A stretch of DNA of 22,896 nt, from positions 1-22,896 of the forward strand of contig SDUX01000044.1 of assembly GCA_008729055.1 (NCBI GenBank), written 5' to 3'. The stretch is from Pyropia haitanensis. Its lineage: Eukaryota; Rhodophyta; Bangiophyceae; Bangiales; Bangiaceae. Positions 9,957-19,688 of this stretch are shown one piece after another (position 1 is the first letter of the stretch; the number at the start of each line of letters is the position of its first letter). A program made the translations under genes and the position numbers. The notes beneath the pieces were generated by a model. That model made no database searches. It saw only the letters and a program-made list of their open reading frames with translations, and was not told the DNA's origin.

Positions 9957-11103
9957 CGCCACCCCGCACCTCCTCCCCCCCTCTCCTTTCCCACATTCGA
10001 AACTGCCGCCCCCGCCCTCGGGTCTTCCAACCCGCAGTCCATTTCCGCCTGCCCCCTGTCCCTCCTCCCGCCCCCTCCCCTCTCCCGCGTACAAATATTC
10101 AAATCCCACCATCCCCCCTCCCCTCCCCCCTCTCCCCCGCCCCCTACTCGAGTAGGCATCTGCACTAAGTCGAGTAGCCCCCTCTCTCTGTCGCCCGTTA
10201 CAATTAGCCGGTCCCCCCGCCTCACCTGCACTCTCTCTCGTGCTGCGCGTCATTTTTCCTCCCTCCCCTCGTCCCCCCTCGTTGATCCCGTCCGTGCGTG
10301 CCCCCCCCCTCCACATTATTTGTCCCTCCGGCCCCCCCACTCGATGTGCCTCAGTGTCCGTTTCGTTTTACCTCGCCCCCCTCGCTCCAGCCGTCTCCCC
10401 CGTGCTGTGGGTCAAATTCCCCCTTCCGCCCGCCCTCCCCCGTATTGATCCCCACCTTTGATTGCCCCTCCCGCCCGCGTAGCTCTGTCTCTCCCCGCCC
10501 CCCAATCCACGTCCCTCACTGTCCGTTTCGTTTTACTCCGCGCCCCCCTGCCCAGTAGTCTCCCCTGCCCTCTGGGTCAAATTTCCCCGCTCCGCCCGCC
10601 CTCCCCCGCATTGATCCCCACCTGTGATTCCCCCTCCCGCGTACCTCGTGCTCTCCCCTCCCCCCGATCCGCGTCCCTCACTGTCCGTTACGTCTTACCC
10701 CATCGTCCAAAAATTTCGCGCCATTCCCACCGTTCCCCCCCGACCGTTTTTTTGCCGTTACGACTGCCGACTGGGCCCGCTCCAACCCGCCCATTCATCC
10801 AACTGCCCACCCCCTAACCCGGCAGGTCCCCTGCGCGCGATCTTGCTTGCGTTCCCAGTCGTATGTAGCGTCCCCCCGCAGTGCCCTTTTTTCTTTCTCT
10901 TCCCGCCGTTTCCGCCGTCTTCACCTGCCGCGCCGCCCGTCTTGCTCCCCCACGTCCCTCCCTCCCACTCCACGCCTTCCCAGTTACTGATCGCACGCCC
11001 CTCCTTTGCACTGGGGCTGGCCTGTACGCCAGTCGTCGTCTTCCTCACCCCCTGCCCTCCCCTCCCCTCTCTCCCCCCCCTCCTTCTCCTACCCCCATCC
11101 AGC
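9957..11103 (+). promoter_or_regulatory. Pyrimidine-rich promoter/5' leader region of gene C
   Basis: About 1.1 kb of extremely C/T-rich + strand precedes the ATG at 11104, with many C runs of 6-9. Such polypyrimidine tracts are typical of fungal core promoters and leaders. A weak AT-rich element lies near 10089-10097, with no strong TATA box. The frame of gene C stays open upstream to about 10624, but that stretch has no ATG and reads as Pro/Leu/Ser-rich, as any C/T-rich DNA would. No separate gene is supported here. Confidence 0.5.
10352..10730. repeat. 162-165-bp degenerate tandem repeat in the gene C leader
   Basis: The landmark CTGTCCGTTTCGTTTTAC recurs, with small changes, near 10354, 10519 and 10681 (spacing 165 and 162 bp). 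A second landmark, TTGATCCCCACCT, recurs between them. A more diverged unit can be followed upstream into about 10190-10350. The repeats lie wholly in non-coding DNA. Confidence 0.75.
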
Positions 11104-11975
11104 ATGGACGGCGCGGCGGGTCCTGCCGGCAGCCCTTCCCCGCAAACTCCAGCCCGCCCTCCTGCTGCTGCTGCTGCTGCTGCTGCGGCTGCCGTCCCTG
11201 CTGCAGCCCCTCCCGCGGCGCCCTTGCCCCCCGCCAGTTGTGCTACCGCCCCATTTGTCTCGCCCGGGCCGCCCATCGCGCCCCTCCCCGCCCCCCCCAC
11301 GCTAGTACCAGCGTCTGATGCACCCCGCGTCGACGCTGGCGCCCCGCCTGCGGGGCCTGCCGGGCTGCCGCCGCGTGGGCCGGATACCGTGGCGCCCCCG
11401 CTCTGGACGGGGCTCTACGTTTGGGAGCAGGCGGCGCTGGTCATCTGCGTGCCCTGCCAGACGACCATCGAGTCGGCGGCGCAGTTCAAGAACCACCTGA
11501 GCCTGCGCACGCACAAGCAAGCCACGCGGGCCGCCTGTGGCGCCGAGGGCGGTGCGCCGCTGCCGGCAGGCTCCCAGCTGCCGGCCTACGCGGTGTCTAC
11601 CGTGGCGCAGAGCCTGGCCGCCCTCACCGCCACGGCTGAGCCGGCGCAAGCGGCTCTGCGCGAGCGCTACTCCTCGTCGCCGTGGCCGGCCTCCCCCACC
11701 GCCCCTCATCTCGGTCCCGTGCCCGGTCTGCCGGTGCACACTGGCCAGTGGGGCTGCTTTTCGTGCCGGTGGGCGGCGTCGACGGCCAAGGCGCTGACCA
11801 AGGTGCACGAAGCGCCTGCCGTCCCCGATGGCGACCTGTGCACCAACACCGCCTTTACAGACGGCCTGGCGGTGCAGTCGCTCAAGCGTGGCAACCGGTG
11901 TGCCAAGTTTCCGGTCACCACCGCGGCGGCACCGCTTGGCCCCACTGGCGCGCCCGTTACGGCACCGGCCACGGG

Positions 11976-12019
<44 letters not shown>

Positions 12020-12154
12020 GGGCTGCCACAACGACCGGGAGCAGCAGCGCGGGCACTCTCACGCATGGTGGAGGAGCAGCCCCTTCCGCGGCGATGCTGC
12101 CGCTCGACACCTTTCTCGGTGTCGCCCCTGTGGGGTTGCAGCGGAACGGCTCTG

Positions 12155-12185
<31 letters not shown>

Positions 12186-14799
12186 GGCTGTCGCCGGCAG
12201 CAGGGCTTCCCCGTCGGCGGCGGCGCGGCTCACCGTGTCGGAGAGTACCGCCGACAGTCAGTCTGGTGGGCTTCTCCAGATCTACCGTTTCAACGACTCC
12301 CTCAAGGACATGCACTGGACTGCCGTGTCTGTCATGCAGCGGTACGGCTACTTTATGCCCACGCCTGGGCCGGTCGTGTACAAGAATGACGACCTGGAGC
12401 ATGGCAAGGCTCGGCTCCCCGCCCTCGGTTGGTTTTTCTTTGCGTGCCTCAAGGCCGCGGTGCTGTGGCTGTATCGTGATGCCATCGCGTACTTGCGCGG
12501 CTGCGACAACGTCATCGCGTCTCGCCTGCGCGTCGGCCAGACGGCGGGGGACATGCGGCAGCGGCCGTTCAACATCCGCATCACAGAACCGTCGCTGATC
12601 AAGTACGCCCGGGACGAGGCGGTCCTGCTTTACGTCGCGCAGGACATTGCTGGCCTCGGCCAGCTATCCGCCGCCGAGGCGCTCGAGGCCGGTTACGACG
12701 TGCCGTCGCTCAGCCCGGCTACGGTGGACGCCATTCAAGCCCTGCGTGAGGCGTACCAGGCGCACGCCGCGACGGTGCTCTACAATGTCCGCCGCCAACG
12801 CCGCCGCCAATCAGCTGGTGGCAGCAGCGGTAGTGTCGCCGCCGGCGGGCACGACGGGGGGCAGCAGCAGCAGCAGCAGCAGCGGCAGCAGCCGTGGCCG
12901 TTGGGCGTGGCACCAGAGGACGAGGACGACGCGACAAAGGTCGCTCGTGTGCTCCTGGTGCCGCATGTCAACGCGCTAATGCGATTGCTGCACCACGAGC
13001 GGTACGACTCGCGTCCCGCTCGCGTCGGCGGCCAGGGCAAGACGCGCTGTGACATTGGCCTCGTCATGCCCTTCCTGTCGGTCGTCTACCCGTCGTGTGT
13101 CACCGCCGTGTCGCCCGCAAACCGCGGCGGCGGCGGTGGCGTCGACGCGAGCGAAGCGGCGCGGACGGCAAAGTACCTGGACGCGACGGGGGCGCAGCAT
13201 CTGGCGGGCGCCATGCTCTTTGGCACCCACATTGCCAACGCCCGAGCGTTTATGGACATTGAGTCCGAGTCTGTCGAGGCGTCGTTCAAGCTCATCCAGG
13301 AGGCTACCGACCCGTCGTCTACGACCGCAGCTGCCTACATCGTGCAGCTGTACGCCCACGGCGAAAGCATCGGTCGAGCCGAGGCGGTCGCCCCCGCCTT
13401 TCTACCGTGTGACGAGCCGGAGCACCTGGCGGGTGCCCCAGAGGAGGCCATGTGCGGCTCGCTGCTGTCGCAGGGTCTACACCTCAGCACCATCACTCTC
13501 GGCGACCGGGTGGCCAAACTACAGCGCCTCGCCATGCAAGAAATGACAGAGCTGCTCTTTGGCTACGACCCCGAGCCGTCTGGCTTTTTCGCAGAGGCCG
13601 TCCACCTCACCGACATCCCCAATCGCCAAGTACCCGGCGTCTCGTTTTTGCAGATGCCGGCCAACCAGGCCCTGCTGCGACGCTGGCAGGCTCACTTTTT
13701 GGCGTCGGGAGTGCTGGACTCGCCCTCTTGCCCTGTCCGCCCGGCGGTCAAGACGCCCACCACCACTGCCGCTGGTGGTGGAGCTGCTGCCGCCGACACC
13801 ACCAACCCCAACACCACCGACCCCCCCCCTTTGTCTGACCCGGTGCTGGAGGTCGACCCGTCCGCCCCACCCGTCATCACGGACGCTGCCGGGCTCGCGG
13901 CGTGGCGCAAAAAGCTGGACCGTCTTCGCGCCCGCCTGTGGGCAATCGTCCACGCCGTCGGCGGCGCGCCACCGCGGCAGACCGAGAGTGCCGCGCTCAC
14001 CATCTGCCCGTCTACGGCCCGCTCGCGGCGCGGTCTGTACGTCCACAAAGGCTCTGTCTACACCATCCTGACCTACCACAAGGCCCAAGTCGAGCACCAA
14101 GGCCGCGGCCGACCCATCATTCGTTGGCTGGACGCTGCCACATCCACGCTCCTGCTCCTGTACATGGTGTTTTTGGAAACGTTGGAGGCGTACTTTGCCC
14201 GCGCTCGTCCGGCGGGTGCCAGCGCCGGCTCTGCTGCTGCTGCTGCTGCTGCTCCTGGTGCATCGTCGTCGGCCGTGTCCATCTGGTCCTCCCTGTCCGA
14301 CCGCTCCCTGCTGTTTCGAGACTGTCGTGGGCAACCTCTCCCCGTGCGCGCCCTCTCGACGGCCTTTGAGGTGGACTTGTTGGGTGGTGCGTCGTTGTTG
14401 CCCATCGGCGTTCGAATTTACCGCCAGTGGGCAGCTGCAGTGGCCAAGCTGGTGACCAAGATGGACATCTCCGACCCCCACTTTGGGGACCCCGACGGCG
14501 TGTGTGGCGACGCCGTCGCGTCGCTGGCCTCTGCCTTCCCTGGTGTCCCAGACTGGGGACGCGTGCTGGAGCTCCAGAGCGGCCACAGCACGCGCACGGC
14601 CGCGACCAACTACGCGGGCGACCCGAGCCTGTCGTTTGGAGACGTCAACAACTCGTCCTTTTTCCTATTCAAGGGCGGCTCCCTGCGCTGGCACGCGTCT
14701 TTGGGCTTGGCGTCCAACCACTTTCCCAACCACCTGCGCCACCCCCTCGCCGAGCAGCAGTGCATGCGCATCGTCGCGGCTGGTCCGAGTGCTGCTGCC

Positions 14800-14831
<32 letters not shown>

Positions 14832-14969
14832 CGCCGCTGGTGCGGCCGCCGGCCGTTCGGCCGTAGCGCACGGTCCGCGCCACCACTCTCTTTTGGGACA
14901 GGCGAGTGGGGGCGGCGTCACCGCGACTAGGCCCGCCGCTGCCGCCGCCGCCTCCGCCGCCTCTGGTCC

Positions 14970-15011
<42 letters not shown>

Positions 15012-16272
15012 CGCCAGCCGGGCCGCGACGGGTGCGTCCGCGGCGGCATTGTCGTCCAATGTCGGGCCCAGCCTGGAAGAGCAGATGTGCCGCCCTCGGC
15101 GCCTGCCTGCGGCCCAAGTTGTCAAGGCTGTGGACACCTCTGTCAAGGAAGTTTTTGGCGCAGGTGCAGCCGGCCTGTACAAGTCTGAAGAGCAGCGGCA
15201 AGCCGTGCACGCCGTTGCGGTGGCGCGTGATCCGCAGACGCTGCTCATCGTCTTGCCAACGGGTGGCGGCAAGACCCTCTCCTTTCTCGGCCCCGCTCGT
15301 GCCGAGGCAGCGGCTGCTACGGCTTTTGCGCTGGCCGCCGCTGCCCGCGCCGCTGCTGCAGCTGTGCGTCCCGGCCAGAGCGTGTCCCAGCAGGGAGCAG
15401 CGTCAGCCATCGCCGACTCGTTGTCGCACCAGACGCTCTTGTGGTCGACGTACGCGGCGGCAGCAGCGGACGCCGGGCGGGCGGACAACCAGTTGGGACC
15501 CGCCGTGACGATCGTACTGACGCCGACGCGGGCTGTTACTGCCAATGTGCTCACTGCCGCCAACCAGCTAAGCGTTCCTGTCTCTGTTTGGCGGCGTGGC
15601 GGCGCTTCCACCCGCAATTCTACCGCGGCGATCGTCGTGCTCGACGTGTGCACAGCGGTGCAGGACATGGCGGCCTTTCTCGAGTTTCTGCGCCACCTCG
15701 AAGGGGTCTGCCGTCTGGCCCGTGTGGTTGTTGATGAAGTGCACCTCCTCCCTCTGTGGTCAACCTTTCGCAACCACATGATGCACGTCCGCTCCATCCT
15801 CTCGCAGCTCTCCTGCCCGCTCATCCTCCTGACAGCGACGGCCCCTCCTGCATGGCTCACCACCCTCCTTTCGTTTGTGGGCACGCCGCCTAGCAGGCCA
15901 TTTGCCACCATTCGGCCCGTGTCTACCCAACGGGTCAACATCCGCTACATTGTCGAGCACAGCCGGCGCCCCTTTGCAAACAGCATGGCACCGGCAGCCA
16001 ACAGGGCGCTCCACGACGCGGTTGCGCAACGCGTTGCGGAGCAGGTGCGGCTGATTGGCAACCCGTCGGGCGACGCTTCGGGCCGCTCTGCGGTCATTGG
16101 CGTCTTTTGCGAGACGGTGGAAGAGGTCAACGGCGTTGCCAACAGCTTGTGTGGCATCCCCAGACATCGTGCCGAGCCCCCGCCGCGGGCTGCTCTTCAC
16201 GACATGCGTGACGTGGCCGTCCTCAAGTTCTACGCTGCGGCAGCCACCATTGCGCAGCGTGTCCCAGAGGCC

Positions 16273-16316
<44 letters not shown>

Positions 16317-18228
16317 GGCGGCGGCGCCCCTTGGTGCCCCCCGTGCTCCCGCCGCACCTGCCCACTCCTCCGCACCGGTTGTCTCGGCGAGCGCCTCTGG
16401 CCCCACGAGCGGCACGACCCGCGCCGGTGGCGATGGCGGCGGCGGTGACCCCGAGCCCGACACGCGGCCAACGTTCCATGTGCACACCCTCTTTTCCGAT
16501 GGCGGCCGCCCAGCTGATGACGCCTCCTTGATCGCGTCGTACACCGGCAGCAAGTCCGCGGCCGAGGTCGTGGCTTCCACCATCGCGCGCCCGTCTGTCG
16601 GCGTTGTCATCGTCGTCGGCTCTCCTGCGGTTTCGACAGGCACCGACTTCCCCTCCATGGTGTGGGCTTTGTTCCTCGGCGGTCGGAACCTGTTGACGTT
16701 TGGCCAAGCGTCTGGTCGCCTGTGCCGGTCTCCGTCGCTGGTGGGCACGGCGGTCGTGTGGAACCCACAGGGCTACTCGCGCGTGCTCATGTCGCAGGCG
16801 ACGGTCGAGCGGGTGCCCAACTTGGCGGCCCTGGGCAACTTTGACTTGTGGTCTGCCCTCCCTGCTACCGAGTGCCGCAGGCTCGGCTTGGACGCCACCC
16901 TCGATGGCTGTACGCGAGACACGTTTGTGTCGTGCATTGCGGGCGGGTTTGCGCGCTGCGACTATTGTGAGGAGCAGCAGCAGCGGCTGAAGCGCCGTCG
17001 CGAGTCGGATGGCGCGGGGTCACCCGCCAACCCTCCCGACTCTGGCGCCAGTGGTGGCCGCCGTGAATACCACCCTGGCGGCTCTTCCTCTGGCGGCGGG
17101 GCAAGTGAGACAGCGGCAGAGCGCAGCGCGCGATTGCGCACTCCTCTGCCGGGGCTTCGTTTTCCGACAAGGAGGCGCCTGGCAGACGACATGGTCATGA
17201 CCCCTCCGTCGTCGGGGCCGCCGCCCACGCCGACAACGACCACCCTCATCGAGTCTTCGATGAGAGGTGACACTGGGGGCCTCAGTCGTGGTCCGGTCAT
17301 GACGTCGCCGCTGACGCTGTCGCAAGCAGTTGCAGTTCCGCCAACCTCTGTCGTTCCGGGCTCTGCCACTGCTCGTGGAGGCAGTCGTGCCAATGCCGGC
17401 GATGGCCCGTCATCCTCGTCCGCTCCTCCTCCTCCCGCGTCTCTCCAACCCGCCGTGTTTGAGAGTGCCCGCTACGCGCTGGCGGATGACCGGGCGCTGG
17501 CGGCTTTTGCGCTCACCCAGGAGACTGTTGAGCGAGGCCAGCGTGCAGCACTTGCTGTGTGGCGCAGCTACGACCAGGGGGGCTACCAGCCGCCATGCTC
17601 GTGGTGCCGCGCGCTGTCTGTGCCTGTCTCTGTCGGCATGAAGCACACGTCTTCCTCGTGCTTTATTCGTGTTTGCATGAACTGCGTTCGACCGAGCATC
17701 CTACGCGAGTCGGCGAGGACGCCGACAATGGGAGACGTTTGCTGTCAACCGCGCAGCATTTGCAAGGAGGACCCCAAGCCTTGGGATCTCAACACGGATG
17801 GGCACATCGACCCGACCATCGTTCGCTGTGACGGCTGCTGTTTGCCACGGACGGTGCGCTGCGACGACGAGACGGCGCACGACATGCACGGGGCAGCGCA
17901 ACTTGGGCCGACCAAGTGCCCGTGGACGTTGTGCATCAAGGTCATCCTCATCCAGGTGCTCCTGGCGCGCACCCACATGTCTGTCGGCAAGCCTGAGTTT
18001 GCGCCGGCCTTGTTCAAGGCATGCCAAGTCAAGTGGACGACCCCGCCAAGTCATGCCAGCCAAGGAGCGCCAGAGCGCCTTATCCCCGACGAGCTGCTGG
18101 CGTGGGGGCCCAACACGCGCCAGCAAGGTACAGACGCGATTGCGCGCTGGCTCACGAGCGGCGGTAAGCTGCCCAACATCGTTTTGTTTGCACCTGTCTT
18201 GGCGCGTGCGTTTGATCTATCGTTTTGA
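11104..18228 (+). CDS. Gene C: zinc-finger / tyrosine-recombinase-like / RecQ-type helicase, 2374 aa
   Basis: One unbroken frame runs from the first in-frame ATG (11104) to TGA at 18226-18228. The order of parts is that of the large fungal RecQ-type helicases with an OrsD-like (DUF3505-type) finger. They are: Ala/Pro tail; C2H2 finger (Cys115, Cys118, His131, His137); second Cys pair (218, 221); a long domain ending in a tyrosine-recombinase-like GHSTRTAATNY (His1161, Tyr1170); SF2 helicase with PTGGGKT (Lys1390), DEVH (1544-1547), TAT motif III and QASGRLCR (from 1868); and Cys-rich modules at 1924-1955 and about 2165-2290. It should be a nuclear DNA-dependent ATPase that unwinds DNA. Relatives are often repeated near fungal telomeres, and whether they are mobile, domesticated or telomere-maintaining is open. 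Poly-Ala and poly-Gly tracts interrupt it between domains. Unlike A and D it has no frame breaks. Both sides are flanked by palindrome arrays. Confidence 0.88.
11446..11514 (+). other. C2H2 finger of gene C (OrsD/DUF3505-like)
   Basis: CVPC followed by H and H in the pattern C-x2-C-x12-H-x5-H, preceded by a hydrophobic strand (ALVICVPC). This resembles the N-terminal finger of fungal OrsD-type proteins, which is frequently fused to RecQ-like helicases. It probably binds DNA (inference). Confidence 0.65.
11976..12019 (+). repeat. GGC/GCG triplet tract (poly-Ala) in gene C
   Basis: A nearly pure GCG codon run between the zinc-finger part and the recombinase-like part. A poly-Gly GGC tract follows at about 12156-12184. 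Both are in frame and lie between predicted domains. Confidence 0.85.
14338..14640 (+). other. Tyrosine-recombinase-like catalytic core of gene C
   Basis: The motif GHSTRTAATNY (14581-14613) has the spacing of the C-terminal box of tyrosine recombinases, in which Gly-His is followed eight residues later by the nucleophilic Tyr. Upstream, PIGVRIYRQW (14401-14430) matches the H-x-x-R box, with Arg in place of its first His (Arg1104) and Arg1107 kept. The first catalytic Arg is not assigned with confidence. The domain may be an active, altered or purely DNA-binding recombinase fold. Confidence 0.55.
14971..15009 (+). repeat. Pure GCT13 tract (poly-Ala) in gene C
   Basis: Thirteen consecutive GCT codons. 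Just upstream at 14791-14838 is a mixed GCC/GCT Ala tract. Both lie in the linker between the recombinase-like and helicase parts. Confidence 0.9.
15160..16780 (+). other. RecQ-type SF2 helicase core of gene C
   Basis: Visible motifs in order: motif 0 (YKSEEQRQAV), motif I PTGGGKT (15256-15276), motif Ia-like TPTRA, motif II DEVH (15733-15744), motif III LLTATAP, a strand GVFCETVEEVN, GSPAVSTGTDFPSMVWALF near motif V, and motif VI QASGRLCR (16705-16728). All ATPase residues look intact. A long Ala-rich, low-complexity insert (about 16270-16450) interrupts the second RecA-like lobe. Confidence 0.85.
16273..16326 (+). repeat. GCG/GGC triplet tract (poly-Ala) inside the helicase
   Basis: A long in-frame Ala run within the second helicase lobe, with one GTG GTG interruption. 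It enlarges a surface insert rather than breaking a motif. Confidence 0.85.
16873..18100 (+). other. Cys-rich C-terminal modules of gene C
   Basis: The first module has Cys1924, Cys1944, Cys1952 and Cys1955 around the phrase ATLDG, matching the post-helicase Cys module of the fungal relatives. The second begins with CSWC (2165-2168) and contains many further Cys and His (CFIRVCMNC, CDGCC, CPWTLC). Both probably bind zinc. A Ser/Pro-rich linker separates them. Confidence 0.55.
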
Positions 18229-18418
18229 CAATGCGTGAATTTTGAGTTGGCGCCATAAAGCTGAGGAGGGGGAATGTTAATTCCGAATTTGTTTCCAATT
18301 ACATTCGATAAAAAATTCACAACTCACCAAAGTTGGACGTTTCACTGATGGGTCACAACACATGCAGATTTCAATACTTAACTGAAGGACTTGGATCGAC
18401 ACCGCACCGTACCATCCG
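18229..18418 (+). other. 3' flank of gene C
   Basis: AT-richer DNA directly after the stop codon, with ATAAA-like elements at about 18254 (CCATAAAGC) and 18308 (GATAAAAAATT) that could serve in polyadenylation. No gene is supported. Confidence 0.35.
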
Positions 18419-19240
18419 AGTAGTACTACTGATCCACGACATCAGTGGTCCTGCTTGTAACAAAGTCAGCAAGCCAGTGCTACTGGTGCATGTGCCCAGT
18501 AGTGCTACTCGTACCCACTTCACTGAACCCCGCCAGTGGTGCTCCTGGTTCACAACACGACAAGTGCTACTTTTCTCGAGCTCAGACAGCCAGGCCAGTA
18601 GTGCTACTGGAGCATGCAACCAGTAGTGCTACTCCAACCAACTGGACAGGACCCCGCCAGTTGTGGTCTGGGGTGACGGGAGAGTAGTGCTACTCGTATC
18701 GAGTTGACCAAGGCAGACCAGTAGTACTACTGGGGCACGTGCCCAGTACTGCTAGGACCAAATTCACAGCACCCCTCCAGTGGTGACGACACCAGTAGTA
18801 CTACTGGTGACCAGTTCAGACAGCCAGGCCAGAAGTGCTACTCGGGCATGCAACCAGTAGTGCTACTCGAACCAACAGGACAGGACCCCGCCAGTTGTGG
18901 TCTGGGGTGACGGGAGAGTAGTGCTACTCGTATCGAGTTGACCAAGGCAGACCAGTAGTACTACTGGGGCACGTGCCCAGTACTGCTACTCGGACCAAAT
19001 GCACAGCACCCCTCCATTGGTGACGACACCAGTAGTACTACTGGTGTCCAGTTCAGACAGCCACCGAGGTTACTGCACATGGTCAGCAGGGCCTCTGGGC
19101 ATTGCCACGAGTAGCAATACTCCCTCCAAGCAGAGTGGTCCATTTTGCATGTGATGTTCAGTAGCACTACTGGTCGTGGGAGTTGTGGACCTTTTCTGTC
19201 CAGGACTGATGGGTCGAGTGTGTACCAGTAGTACTACTGG
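18419..19240. repeat. Array of AGTAGTRCTACT palindromes (right array)
   Basis: Perfect palindromes with the core GTAGTACTAC lie at 18419-18430, 18718-18733, 18790-18809, 18952-18967, 19027-19046 and 19225-19240. Near-palindromes with central GC (AGTAGTGCTACT) lie at 18498-18509, 18595-18610, 18622-18633, 18683-18694, 18856-18867 and 18917-18928. Weaker copies are at 18475-18487, 18561-18571, 18831-18842, 18980-18991 and 19159-19172. The longest arms reach 10 bp each side (CACCAGTAGTACTACTGGTG). Several sites occur in pairs around a small palindrome (GCATGC or GGGCACGTGCCC). The array ends about 450 bp before the ATG of gene D, so it may serve gene D, gene C or the locus as a whole. Confidence 0.92.
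18583..19060. repeat. 234-bp tandem repeat carrying the right-array palindromes
   Basis: The segment from 18583 is repeated from 18817 at a period of 234 bp with few differences, and a third copy starts near 19054 but soon diverges. A 3-bp indel distinguishes copies 1 and 2 (near 18753 and 18987). The array therefore grew by duplicating blocks of about five palindromes. Confidence 0.88.
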
Positions 19241-19688
19241 CAGACGTCTTCCACAATGTCTTTCGTTTCACAGCTCTCGGTCGAAAACAATTATCGTAAG
19301 TGCGACTTAGTTGGACTTACTTTTCTGACAGACCAGTCGCCCGGAATTGTTATTGACCATTTATTGACCTATTTTTTTTGGATCACGCGTTTCGATTTAC
19401 GTGGCCGAGAGACATGCTCGGGCCCCTCGAAATCGGGCCATTGGAAGGGTGTCCGTATCTATAAATACCGTGCTTGTGACGTCCGTCCAGGTCTTCTTTG
19501 TCCGCCATCCGATCCCCTGCCTTCACTCCAAATCTCTGGTACCTCGCGTGCTTACCCCACACCTGCCCTTCCTTTGGCAATCACCTCTCCACACTGCTCT
19601 CTGTCGGCTCTGTTACGTACCCCCTCACACCGTCTTTTCGCACACCACTTTCCCTTCCCCCTGGGCTCGTCCTCACCTTGCCCGCGGC
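19241..19688 (+). promoter_or_regulatory. Promoter and 5' leader of gene D
   Basis: An AT-richer stretch (19285-19385, with a T8 run near 19373) is followed by a TATA box at 19460-19467 and then about 190 bp of C/T-rich leader up to the ATG at 19689. Transcription would be expected to start about 25-60 bp after the TATA box. The frame of gene D is open upstream to about 19401, but the TATA box lies inside that extension, so the ATG at 19689 is preferred. Confidence 0.6.
19460..19467 (+). promoter_or_regulatory. TATA box of gene D
   Basis: TATAAATA, a near-consensus TATA box in otherwise GC-rich DNA, 222 bp upstream of the ATG and just before the pyrimidine-rich leader. Confidence 0.65.

Noticed and set aside
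9739..10448. Overlapping Pro/Ser-rich small ORFs in the C/T-rich region
   Set aside because: Low-complexity translation of pyrimidine tracts with no conserved features.
10624..11103. N-terminal extension of gene C
   Set aside because: No ATG occurs in it, the sequence is C/T-tract-derived, and it overlaps non-coding tandem repeats. The ATG at 11104 is the first in frame.
18333..18687. Small ORFs in the right array
   Set aside because: They run through tandem palindrome repeats and lack any conserved or domain-like sequence.
19296..19331. Intron-like segment GTAAGT...CTGACAG upstream of gene D
   Set aside because: It is only 36 bases, with no supported exon around it. It lies upstream of the TATA box, and GTAAGT/ACTTAC within it could simply be a 6-bp inverted repeat.
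19401..19688. N-terminal extension of gene D
   Set aside because: It contains the TATA box and pyrimidine leader. The ATG at 19689 matches the MARS start of gene A.
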